Assembly (NCBI RefSeq): GCF_000485595.1
Contig: NW_014577252.1
Location: forward strand, 288,912 to 309,636
Length of the DNA: 20,725 nucleotides
Source of the DNA: Priapulus caudatus
Taxonomy: Eukaryota; Priapulida; Priapulimorpha; Priapulimorphida; Priapulidae
Direction of reading: 5' to 3'
A model generated the notes under the pieces. It made no database searches, had not been told where the DNA came from, and was given only the letters and a program-made list of their open reading frames with translations. Below are positions 8,953 to 19,078 of the stretch, piece after piece; within the stretch, counting starts at the first letter, position 1; each line of letters starts with the position of its first letter. Both the position numbers and the translations under genes were made by a program.

Positions 8953-9449
8953 GCCGTCGGGGAGTCTGTTTTCGATTATCTATATTTATTTCTTATTATT
9001 TTGATCAAGTTAGATTCGACTATATAATGATGCTATAAGCAGGATTGGTCCATGCTAACTTCAGACAGCAAGACTAGTTAATTATTCGTAAGTTCATCCA
9101 CAGTAATCGAAAATAGCACCCGCACATTTTTTTCTAATAGGTCATTTTAGTTGCGCCGCGCTGATAATCTAGCTAGCATAAATTTCTCCCTTCCCCAAGT
9201 CTAACGATTTAAATGTTATTCATTGCGAGTTGCTGTGTTTAGTTAATCTGCACACCCTCGAGACACAAAGCAATAGAACTGTGAAAAAGTGCAAGAAACA
9301 CGTAATCCTATAAACGGGAGAAATCGAATGCACTTTTGAACGTTTCCCCGAAGCGAAGCTGAATTTCAACTACTCGAATTTCATTTCTATGCCACTCATG
9401 CTGTGAAGTGACGCAGTAAGGCAGCCAGACTGCATAGAGCCAGTATTAT
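8953..9449. other. Unassigned DNA, no gene recognised
   Basis: A GTAAGT is present near 9069 but is not preceded by an open frame. Nothing else stands out. Confidence 0.5.
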
Positions 9450-9501
9450 GTGCGTGCGGCGTGTTGCGTGCGTGTTTGTGTGCGTGCGTGCGTGCGTACG
9501 T
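9450..9501. repeat. Short degenerate (TGCG)n microsatellite
   Basis: TGCG and TGTG units with several interruptions. It is of the same motif class as 884-985 and 7242-7402. Confidence 0.85.
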
Positions 9502-11844
9502 GTGATGAAGATGCCATTGCTTCTTCTATTACGTACTCTTTGCTAAGCCTAAAGTAAATCTACGCAGTATTGATTGTTTCCATGGGAAGACCTTGTGAGA
9601 TGTTCGGGCTGTGATTTTGCTATGCACGTACGTAGCATACATGCGTGACAAAAAACCGCAACACGGAACGTATTTATTATTCAGTAGTACATCACCAGAT
9701 AGAACGTTGAAGGAATCCTGAAGTGTGTCCTGGATCGTATTACTCTGCCCAAGACTGCTGGGCCTGTTTAAGCTATGACAAATTTATTTAAATTCAATCA
9801 TAATTCTACCAATCACAGCGCAACCCTCTCTAGCATGTGATGTTGTGGGACACGCGCGCATCTATCTTTTTCCCGCTTAAAAGTGACCGGTAACCTGAAT
9901 AACCAGTCGGTGGTGCAATATGCCAGGTTGAACGTGCCGACGGGGCCATCCCTTCTTTAACCACACCCACTGGTATGAACATCAGTGACATCTAACTTTA
10001 TGTGGCATAAACAAAATAATGACGACCAACAATGAAAACAATGATGAAAACAAGTTATGAGCGACCAAAAGTCATTTGGCTCGCCTTCTATGAGTGCATT
10101 AATTGCTCGTGGGTGGGACAAAGCCATACACGTCGGGGCGTAACCCTTACTTTACAAAAAGTTATTCGTTCAATTACGCGTAGTGTTTTAACGCTGTCGA
10201 GTGATGTTGCTACTGGGCACAGAGCGAGTAGCACGTGGTAATTCACATGTGATTATAATAATATGTGACATGTAACTGCTATACTGCCGTTTCACTAAAA
10301 TAATAGACCTTGCCCTCGAAAGCTAATCGCTTGAATATCAACTGCATTTTGCGGTCCTATGCACGCTCGCACACCAGTCATTGTTTAGCGCCACGCCGAA
10401 TCAGTCTACTGAAAGATATAGATGGAATGATTCATCGCACGCAAAGTATCAATCTGTACAAAATAGGTACGATAAAGTATGCAAGACCTAAATAAACAGA
10501 ACTGATTCCGATGGCGTGGTAACGCCTATGAAAAAATCTTTTTGCGTTCGTCGCCATTATTGCTTCAAAATTTATTGCGATTCAATTCCTGAATACGTAA
10601 TTAGCCCCCTTCTCTCCTGCACAAAGGACCGTATTCCAATACAACAAGGATATATTTGTATTCCAATCTGCAGCTAAATACTACGCCGACTTTATTTCCA
10701 ATCGTGAAAGGAATATAGCGAATTCGGCGGAGTTAAACTATCGCTCATCATTACACTGCGGTATCTGGAAAACGCGCGCGATTTCAGAGATAATTGCGAT
10801 CTGCTATGTACGAGGGTCGAGTCGACGCTATCTGCACACGAGCAGTACATGGGAGAGTCTCCGGGAGAATCCTCAGATTTCCCATCGCGATAAGCGCTCA
10901 ACGGCAAATGCTGCGCCTTCATAATGTGCCACCAGTGTGCAGCCCGTCTACGGGGCATCTTTATGTAGCTGTCGCTCCTAATACATACCCGACGAGCCGT
11001 ACATCTTTGTGGTAGACACAGTTCGGGAAAACCCCGAGGAAAAACCGGCCGGTATGTAGAGAATAAGGTGGTCTAATCCGCCGAGTGAATAGACTTAGCC
11101 TTCAATGCGCGGACTCCCAACCAACATACTTCAAAAGTTACATCTTTTGGGAAAACAACTTTTCAAAGGATCAGTTGGCTCGATTTTCCCATGGAAGCTT
11201 TTATTGTACTTCCTGTTCGGTTGTTGAGGGGAGTGCATTTGCAGGAATATGCAGTCATATATGCCCAGAGAATCTTATACATGTTGACTGAATAGCGTTT
11301 ACAGATCGTTTAGGACTTTAGGTCATGCACCTATCAGTTGGCAGCTACTGACCTATACACATTATAGTATTAACGTGGATGGGGGTATCTTGTTAATAGC
11401 TACCTACGATTATTCTCTAAGACTAGAAATGTGGAAAATGAATATAAAATCGTTACAATGTCTGAGATCACGCGACTGATTTGCTATCTTTGTCACGTAC
11501 CCGCAATTAGAGTCACGCTACATCTATAATACTAGGCTGCGTAATACTAGGACGCTCTTTTTATACGCGCCTAATTAACTGAGGTCGTAAAGATCCGTGC
11601 GTGGACGCGTATAGAAATCTCAGCGTACTCTTTCCGTAGTAAAAACACCTCAATTATCCGACAGTACAGATAGTCAGTCACCTGACAACCACCGCAGCAA
11701 CAATGACCGGCTAGGCCATGCATGACAGCTGAGCCGTAGAGTTTGTTGCTGGTGAAGTATAGACACGTGATCACGAGTGAGCTGTGAACTGTGAGGAGAG
11801 TACCCGCGCGCCCTGTGCGCGCGTGTACGTGTGTGCGCGTACGT
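9502..11844. other. Unassigned DNA; CpG rises toward 11800
   Basis: From 9502 to about 11500 there are only short frames in both directions, none with a matched splice pair or recognisable motif. From about 11570 the sequence becomes CpG-rich and includes alternating GTGCGCGC-type DNA near 11810-11850. This may be the leader or promoter region of first exon D. No TATA box and initiator with correct spacing was seen. The minus-strand frame across 11571-11948 lies over this GC-rich DNA and has no protein-like motif. Confidence 0.45.
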
Positions 11845-11914
11845 GTGAGTGACCTATAGTAACTGTCGGGTAATTGCAGCGCGGCCACATCCGGCACATG
11901 CAAACTGGAGCAAA

Positions 11915-11973
11915 ATGAAAGCGGCTCTCCGCGTTGTGGCGCCAACAAGATTAGGTAGATGGCGTGGACACCG
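11915..11973 (+). CDS. Candidate alternative first coding exon D (partial CDS)
   Basis: ATG 11915 (A at -3) is the first start after an in-frame TGA near 11844. The frame encodes MKAALRVVAPTRLGRWRGH, 19 codons plus two nucleotides, and ends at CCG|GTGAGA, a good donor with GT at 11974. Read through the intron, the frame would stop at once (the TGA of GTGAGA). A six-codon upstream ORF from ATG 11898 ends in a TGA that overlaps the main ATG as ATGA, as seen at exons A and B. The peptide is small, basic and Arg-rich, without a recognisable domain. Its exit phase matches A, B and C. It is short enough to be a chance occurrence, and the main support is the shared phase and the CpG-rich setting. 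Confidence 0.3.
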
Positions 11974-13999
11974 GTGAGAGTTCGTCAGCATCCGCTGTAA
12001 TAATTAGAAGCCATGCTTGATCTAACAGAGATTATCAGTCCGTGACAATTCCAGTGCCCGCCTTGCGACATTTTAAAATTAATTGTCTAAAGTGATATAA
12101 CCTGAAATATGAAAAATGTTTACAGAGATGACCGAGTCCCGGTAAAATAATATTGATTACCCGCGTGGGCAAACGTGTAACGTGCAGTGCCATTAATTAG
12201 CAATGACGATTCTAGCCTGCTAATATAAATTACCACGGTGATGTGTACCGTTAAGCACATCTTATCACATCGTGACACGAAGACCTGAGTTCAGTCTTTG
12301 TTCCGCAGAAATGTCACATGATTCTTTGTTAGCACATTTGAAAGTTCGTCCTAATTGCTGTTGTCTGTGACTCTCGACAGAGACGATGAGATCTGTTGCA
12401 ACACTAGAGCGTAGCAGTGTACGAATAACTGCCCCCGAGATACAAACTTTCGTTTAGCACAGATATCGAGAGCACGCCTCGGGTTATACGAAGTTGAGCC
12501 AGTTGTATACTGGGACAGATAATATGAGACAACGGTACTTAATTCCTGATGGTGCATTGTACGGAAGGAAATGCAGATATGCGTAAACCATATCGTGGTT
12601 GTGCAGACACGGCGTGTCTTCCTTCGCCAGTTGTCCCCTGTCAAGACCCGCCTGTGCTGATGAGAATAAATAATCTTTTGCTCGTTTCTTTTATTACCGT
12701 TATTCATTCACGAAATAGGTCAGTTTACTTTGTATGATATGTACCATGTATAGCTTGATTGGATATCATCACCTCCGACGTGATCGTATGATACGCTGCT
12801 ATTGCACGCGCAGACCACCGTGTCAGACAATGAACGCGTGCATCGAAGTTTTGCAGAGAATAGATGATTCTAAATGTACAATTGGGGGTGTGTAGTTTCG
12901 CTTATAGCGATTTAGTTACCAACTAATTTCTCTACGTTAAACATTGCACATTATTTGTGGTCTTCGGGTCATCCGTGCACATTTTTACTTGCCACGCGTA
13001 GAAAGTAGTGAAACGTGGTTGCAGCCGACGTTGCATTCATCACTGACATCGAGCGTGGTAAGCCCTAATACTGATGAACACGGACGCAAGAATCCTATTG
13101 CGCCTACTCCCAACTACCGTGTCCTCGTTTCTCAATGAAGGATTGTTGAAAGCAGATTTCAATCTTATCAGCTTTGAACAGAACGACACCACACATCCAA
13201 AGTTTCTTTGAAATCAGCAGAAAAGGCAGCCCAGGAAGACATGTGGATATGAAAGGACCGAGCCCATGCAGTGAATACTGTTGCGGGAGATAAGAATTGA
13301 GGCTGCAACACAATAGAGTGACAAAGTCATGAGCATTTTGAATGTCGTCTCACAACGCAGATGCTATAATCCTTCGTGGAATGGACGTTCGCTGCAGTCA
13401 TGCAGATACGGTCATGCAGAATAGAAACAGAATTCCCATTACAAAATAGAGCAAATGCGTAGTGGTGCAATTACAGCTCATTATCTTATGTGCACTTAAC
13501 AATGTCTATTGAACTTCAGTTTGACAGTAAACCTGTAATAAATGCTCTCGGTGTCGTATCACAGCATCAAACACTGTTGATCCTTTGATGTTATTTCAGG
13601 TAATTTTATGGCAATGACATTGATAGACTCCTGATTACATGCAATAAAACGTGTGGTAAATAAGGTTGGCTTGTAGCATGGTGAGCGCGAACGAGGACCT
13701 GCTCGAATCTGTTAGCAACAGCTGAACATAATATATTACAATAAGTATAATTCAGCGTAATTATTGTATCAACATCAATACGTAACGTCGAAATATTATA
13801 TACCTTAGAATTTTATGGTAATCCTTATGACTGTTTTCGCACAATCATAACGAAATAAATCTGGATTTCTCCTACTGAAAATAATCATCGTGAAATATAA
13901 CCACGTTGACTTTGAATGGCGATTTTTGTTGGTGTTTTAATTGCATGAATTTGATACGTGCGTGTTAGGATTTCGTGAACTTCAATTCTATACAACTAC
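11974..13999. other. Unassigned DNA, intron-like
   Basis: No convincing coding frame on either strand. A GTAATT preceded by TTTCAG near 13610 could be read as an acceptor or a donor, but it has no open frame partner. The 13700-13930 part is notably AT-rich. Confidence 0.5.
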
Positions 14000-15354
14000 T
14001 CGCGCGATTAATCAACAATATTCGGTGGCACGCCTACACCTGAACGCCATCGTCGTTGTTGGCGTCGCATTCCACCGCATAGGGTAGCGCCCACTAGTAA
14101 CGTGAGCACAGGGTAACGCAACTCTCTCGACTGTTCCTCGTTGCTGTGAGCCGAAGTACAAATACGGCTTTGTTTGGTGGGACCGTAACCACCCATTACC
14201 CGGCCGCGCTTGAATCGCAGTCTATCGCTTTACGGCTGACTTCACTTAGAAAGAATGGCGTTGTGCCGAGTTGTATCCTGTACGGCGTGGGTGTAGCTAC
14301 CAGGTCACAAGCCACCGCAGGACAGAGCTGCATAGTGGGTTGCTTGCTAGCGCTTGCTCGCGTCTTATGTAAGGCTCGAGTGCTTGGGCCGGTGGCGTGT
14401 AACAGTTCTTGACCTTTATTCCGTGTAAGTAGTCCAAACTGTGACGGAACCAAGAATCTGTAATATTGTGCGTGCAATGTCGGCAGGGTGATCGAGCAAT
14501 ACTGATGCGTCTGATCGGTGTCTTTGCATCTTGGTCGGAGTTAAAGCCACGACAGGGCGACGCGCACGCTCCGGTGGTGTCGTCGATCCAGCTACGCAAC
14601 GTCATCAGTCATCCTGGATTCTTTTCGACATCGGGAGAGAACCCGTCGCAATTTAATCAGCTGAGGTTCCGTGCAGGTGTGATTTCGGCGCAACTCGCGA
14701 CCGACCTGTCGCTGCGGGTGGCAATTTTCTGGTGATCATCTGCGCAAATCAGCCCATTTCAGCCGCTCATTAGTTACTCGTGGTCGGCGAAGAGCCACGC
14801 GAGAGATTGTTAGTGTTTCGCCAAATGACGGAACGAAGCGCGCGTCTAGCGTTTCGTGGATTTGCGGCGAGCTTGCTTGTTACGCGAGCTATATGTGCAG
14901 CGAGTCTAGCTTCTGCCAGAGCCATTGTCTCGGCGAACAGAGCGGAGTCTCGGCGCAGGCAGCGAGCGGTACAGTTCTAATCTCCTTTCAATCGTCGTTA
15001 GAGCGTCTACTCGATTGCGTGCCTTCATCTCTGCTGCGCGCACTGCTGTGGTAGGACTACAATTAAATTTTCAATGTGGACAAGTTACTGCACGGGTATA
15101 GTGCGATGATAGAGGGACACACTGCTGCGCTGGTTGCAGTGTTCGTGCGCTAAAGTGCGGAATTTTTTCTCTCTCTTGCGTGTGGTGAATGCGACGGGAA
15201 CGCTAACGTCTACAAGAATCCATGGTTACATCCGATATGTGTATCGCTTCGCTGAAATCGTGAACAATTCATCGCGCCGCGCGTCAGTGCATGGTCGACG
15301 AGAAATTCTCTTTCACGTGACGAGTCTCCCGGGAGCGCAGCTGTCCGCGTACGA
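14000..15354 (+). promoter_or_regulatory. CpG-rich promoter/leader-like region before exon C
   Basis: Composition changes clearly from AT-rich (before 13990) to CpG-rich and stays so until exon C. Several overlapping frames of 60-100 codons occur on both strands here, as expected when stop codons are rare in GC-rich DNA. None has a recognisable motif or an ATG start leading to a donor. A GTAAGT at 14424 (CCGT|GTAAGT) could end a leader exon. An initiator-like TACAGTTC lies near 14970. No single start site can be chosen from the sequence. Confidence 0.35.
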
Positions 15355-15446
15355 ATGTCCCATAGAACCTACGTGAACAGGATGGTGAAGCGGTTGAGTC
15401 TGAGGAAGAGGGAGATAACTCGACGTCCTACTCTCAGCAGCTTGCT
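15355..15446 (+). CDS. Candidate alternative first coding exon C (partial CDS)
   Basis: The frame is open from about 15255 and its first ATG is at 15355, in a weak context. A second in-frame ATG at 15382 has a strong context (A at -3, G at +4) and is the likelier start. From there the peptide begins MVKRLSLRKREITRRP, strongly basic, for 21 codons plus two nucleotides. It ends at GCT|GTAAGT, a strong donor with GT at 15447. Using ATG 15382 gives 65 nt of coding sequence, the same as exon A. The RKRE and RRPT clusters are potential basophilic-kinase or nuclear-localisation-type sequences. An acidic, Glu/Ser-rich alternative frame covers the same DNA but has no ATG. Protein family not recognised. 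Confidence 0.42.
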
Positions 15447-16904
15447 GTAAGTTTCCGAATTGAAAAAAAGCTGCGCGCATTTATGGTCCAGTTATCGTAT
15501 TTTTTTTCTTCTACTCGAACAACACTTGTTTGATTACTCTGATGATTTAGTTACTCAGACGATTGTCTTCGACGATGAACGTCGCGGGAGTGGCGGCATA
15601 TTCCAGCAGCGATGTTGCTGACTCATATACATACATTCATACGATTATTTGCTATTAAATTGCATCCTGGCTGAATACGATGTTCGTACAGGTGCGAAAC
15701 CATTTGGAGTTCGGGTGGCCAATTTACGTGTAACTTACGAGTATCACGCAAATTGTTGTTTTTACCTGTCGGTTCCGCAGAAACGATTTCTCACGGATAT
15801 TCTCTTTCTATTACATATCGTTTTAAATTCCATTGGCATATAATTGCACATTTAATTATTGTGGAGGCAGTTTATATTTCGTTTCGTTTCTAACATCAAA
15901 CGACTTGACATGGTATTTACGCAGTGGTATGTCCTTAACTGAATATTACGCCGCCACAGTAAAATGAATAAGAGTAGATGGTTATGATAAGATAATCATA
16001 CATGATTACCCAAACCCAGTACCACTACTCCTGTTAGCTTTCAACAGAAGTCATCAAAGCAGTTGTTACTGCAACTCAAAGGTACCACCGCATACCGCCG
16101 AAAACGGCATGTTCGATTATTATTATTTAAAAAGCAACATATCCTGTGTTCGTCCTGATGGCAGACTATAAGTTGTAACATGTCATTGCCCAGGGGGAAC
16201 GATGCTTCCATCAAAGGCGTTCATTTGTCGGGGGACCTGTTCTGATACGGCTCGTACAGCTGCGAAGAGTAGCACTGGTGGTGGCCATGGCGCGAGTAAC
16301 CCGCGATACATACAGTAGGCCGAACTGTAAAAACACGAGCTCAGATGAAGGTGTGGTGAATACAAATTCGTTGTTGTTGTTGGACGTACGATAAAGAAGT
16401 CGTGTACAGATGCTGGCCAGTGAAGAATATGGCCTCCCAGCTAAACTCGAGCTGTTAGAATATGCCCTTATTGTGAATTTGTTTCTTATTCAAAAATCTT
16501 ATTCCATAGTTCTCTGCTTGATAATTTTCACACTGTCTATTTGTCATTATAGCAGATTTGGGTAACAGATTATTATTATACCAGTGCGGTAACATTTGTA
16601 TGCGTATATTTATTGCGATTTATTATGCAGCAGTGTGTCTCTACTGCCGCGCCTAGTTGAATTATTCTCGTATATTCCTTGCATTGTGATAATAAATGCC
16701 AATACCGAAACGCGTGTTTGTGAATATATCACTTACAGAATATCTCTTCATCATTCGCCAGGGACGTTGCGTATCTATGAAGGGCGTTCTGTTGACCTCG
16801 AAAGAAAATTTTAATATGGGGGCATAATGATAAAGAATGCCATGCCGTGCTGGTGGTGTGCACTGTTCACTTGGTGATAAAATAAAACTTAGGACAATGT
16901 CCTT
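15447..16904. other. Unassigned DNA, intron-like
   Basis: AT-rich DNA following the exon C donor. Only short frames, with no matched splice pair and no repeat of note. Confidence 0.5.
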
Positions 16905-17119
16905 CAGTGGCGTAGCCAGGATTTTTTAACAGGGGGCCAAAAACAGTGAACTGCACAAAATAGTGGATGACTTAATATTATAATGATAATGGTTCCTCCG
17001 CCTCCCTCTCCACACACTACACTCCCCCACCTCTCAGCTCTGCAATCTTTGTTTTGGGCGCCATGCAAAAAGGCGACATTTCTGTTAGTTGTTCTCTGCT
17101 CCCAAGATAAGTAATTGTT
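16905..17119 (+). mobile_element. hAT-like transposon left terminus (fragment or outer end)
   Basis: CAGTGGCGTAGCCAGGATT starts at 16905 and matches the start of the element at 17120 at 17 of 19 positions. It is followed by a G-run (CAGGGGGCC), as is usual near the ends of invertebrate hAT-type non-autonomous elements. No facing right end occurs before 17120. Either this is a truncated copy, or it is the true left end of a 463-bp element ending at 17367. It contains no transposase frame. Confidence 0.5.
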
Positions 17120-17367
17120 CAGTGGCGGATCCAGGATTCCAAGGAGGGGGTGAAAGACAGGCGGGGGGTATGGGGGTCCTCGACCAGAAAATTTTGAAAA
17201 TGTAGATCGCAGGAGATGGTATTTGAGGCACTTTTGAGGACATGTACAGCCTTCATTCTGACTGCAACAATTCTCTTTTTAGTAAAACAATTAATGTTTT
17301 TATTTATTTTATTTTCGGATCAACAGGGGGGCCATGGCACCCTTTGCCCCCCCTAACTACTCCACTG
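17120..17367 (+). mobile_element. Non-autonomous hAT-like element (MITE-like), about 248 bp
   Basis: The left end CAGTGGCGGATCCAGGATT and the right end, read in reverse complement as CAGTGGAGTAGTTAGGGGG, match at 11 of the first 16 positions, including the terminal CAGTGG. Both ends carry G-rich (or C-rich) subterminal runs, and the interior is AT-rich with no open frame. The CAGTGG terminus suits the hAT superfamily, which makes 8-bp target duplications. The flanks TAATTGTT and ATTGCGTT do not form a clean 8-bp duplication, so the element is old, or the right end belongs to the copy starting at 16905. Confidence 0.6.
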
Positions 17368-18244
17368 ATTGCGTTTTCATAAAGCTATATGCGCGTCATC
17401 ATGTCCTAGTCATCTTGGGACCCGTGCTTGTGGTGTCCAATGTATTGCAGGTAAATTTCACGTCTCTGAATTGCTTAACTAAAGATATATATATTACACT
17501 ATACCGCAACTGTTGAATATCCACCGATCCAATTTTATGCATCTATTAAAAATATACGCACTTTAATTAGTCATGAGTGGATTCCGTTCCTCGGATATTT
17601 TTTAGGGAATTTGATGAAATTTTTTTAAATCTACTTTAGGAGCCAGGAATTACTTAGCCAACCCATACTTGAGCCGCGTGATTGCAACCATTGTTTTTGG
17701 AGTTATGATTATCGTATTATCGTTTTATTATTGGTTCCTTTCATAAATTTCGGCGAAGTCGTTGCAACGGTCAATTGCATAACCGGTGACGCTAGGACAA
17801 AAAAATTGTACTTTTTCACCGCGACTATACTTACGCACTTATACACGCCATATGCCTTCGGAATTGTCGCGAACCTTAGGCAAGTTTTGGTCAGAGTGAC
17901 GCACGTTACGGGCATAACGACTGATAATAAATTCTCTCCGGTTGGCATTTAATCCGGGTTAAGCTCCGTGAGTGGCCAGGTGCATGATGCAACGGCTGCG
18001 CAGCGATACGCTCTCTTACAAACACCGTTCACCTGGTCTCTCTCTTGCTATTTGTCATGTGCGTCGTGCGAGCGTCGAAACAGGATTAAAGAGCCGAGCG
18101 CGTGCGGCAGGGTTGCAACGTGTTTGTGTGTGCGGCTGGACGCGGATGTAGCAAGTCGAGCGTCAAAAGATAGCAATTTAAAAGAAACTCCTTACATCTA
18201 CAGCACGATGCCGTATTTTGTGCGCGGGCATATATGTACCTTCA
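17368..18244. other. Unassigned DNA, no gene recognised
   Basis: Contains a GCAG|GTAAAT near 17447 and a CpG-rich patch around 17960-18160. No ATG frame leads to a donor and no motif-bearing protein is visible. Confidence 0.5.
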
Positions 18245-18312
18245 TGTACATCAGAAGTAGATAATAGGGATTATTCTCGGGGGTAATAGGGGTTACCTAC
18301 TCCTGATGTACA
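18245..18312. repeat. Long inverted repeat / hairpin, 16-bp arms
   Basis: The arm at 18245-18260 (TGTACATCAGAAGTAG) and the arm at 18297-18312 (CTACTCCTGATGTACA) are complementary at 15 of 16 positions, with a 36-nt loop. The pairing may continue a few bases inward. A 68-nt stem-loop of this form could be a small-RNA precursor, a transposon remnant or a chance inverted repeat. Confidence 0.55.
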
Positions 18313-18809
18313 TACTGTGTTAGGCAAGGACGTAGACGCGTCAACGCTATAGCTGAAACACATTGAATTGGAGCTGTTTATAAATTGTTCATCCCATTTA
18401 AAAATACTTATGCTAACCTAGCCGTCTCGTTTCTTCTCACGTATAAAATAACCTGATTACTCGTCATCGTTTCGCAATGACGTTTGTACGTTCAATGCAT
18501 TTAGGTAGAGTGAGTCGAGCGTCTTTTGATCAGTCTTGTTATTTGCACGGTAAATCCGCTGTGGTATATATACGCTGCGAAATACAATGCTCTGTCGTGC
18601 ATAATATGTAATCGCATTTTGATATTCGGTTTGCATGCGAGCCAACAGAGCACTGCTTTGCTAGAGTAGACTATACTGAAGAATGCATGTGAAGTGGCGG
18701 GCATAAAGAGGTCGAAGACTAACAAAAATAGATTAATTTGCACCTACATTGTGTTGTTATAATGGGATATTCTGCTCTTATGTATAATTCCACCCTGTAA
18801 TATTGGGGA

Positions 18810-18836
18810 ATGCGTCATAATATGAAGATGACGCAT
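18810..18836. repeat. Perfect 9-bp inverted repeat with 9-nt loop
   Basis: ATGCGTCAT (18810-18818) and ATGACGCAT (18828-18836) are exact reverse complements. Each half contains TGACGCAT/ATGCGTCA, close to a bZIP (CRE/AP-1-type) half-site arrangement. Confidence 0.6.
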
Positions 18837-18870
18837 ATAACATATGATGAGCAATCATTTTATTAGGAGT

Positions 18871-18910
18871 GAATAATAATAGATTATTATTATTTTATCT
18901 ATTATTATTC
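18871..18910. repeat. Perfect 12-bp inverted repeat in ATT-rich DNA
   Basis: GAATAATAATAG (18871-18882) and CTATTATTATTC (18899-18910) are exact reverse complements around a 16-nt AT-rich spacer. The composition is low-complexity, so chance or slippage can explain it. Confidence 0.7.
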
Positions 18911-18950
18911 AATCCTGATTTTATTATGTGTTATGCACTCTGCATTCTGG

Positions 18951-18951
<1 letters not shown>

Positions 18952-18996
<45 letters not shown>

Positions 18997-19078
18997 TTCT
19001 CTCTCTCCCTTCTCTCTCCCCTCGTCCCCCTACCTCTCGCTCTCTCTCTCGCTCTCTCGCGCTCTTTCTCTGGCTCTC
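18952..19078. repeat. (TA)n microsatellite followed by (CT)n tract
   Basis: A pure TA run (18952-18994) passes into CT-rich DNA (18995-19078) with CG interruptions. The layout matches that of 3886-4118. The Ile/Tyr/Leu/Ser-repeat frames on the + strand are repeat products. Confidence 0.95.

Noticed and set aside
14146-14980. Overlapping frames of 60-100 codons on both strands
   Set aside because: Expected in CpG-rich DNA with few stops; frames overlap antisense to each other, and several lack an ATG.
15363-15446. Acidic alternative frame over exon C (Glu/Ser-rich, reading toward SYSQQLA)
   Set aside because: Protein-like, but it has a TAG at its upstream edge, no ATG, and only a poor acceptor. 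It also exits in a phase unlike exons A, B and D.
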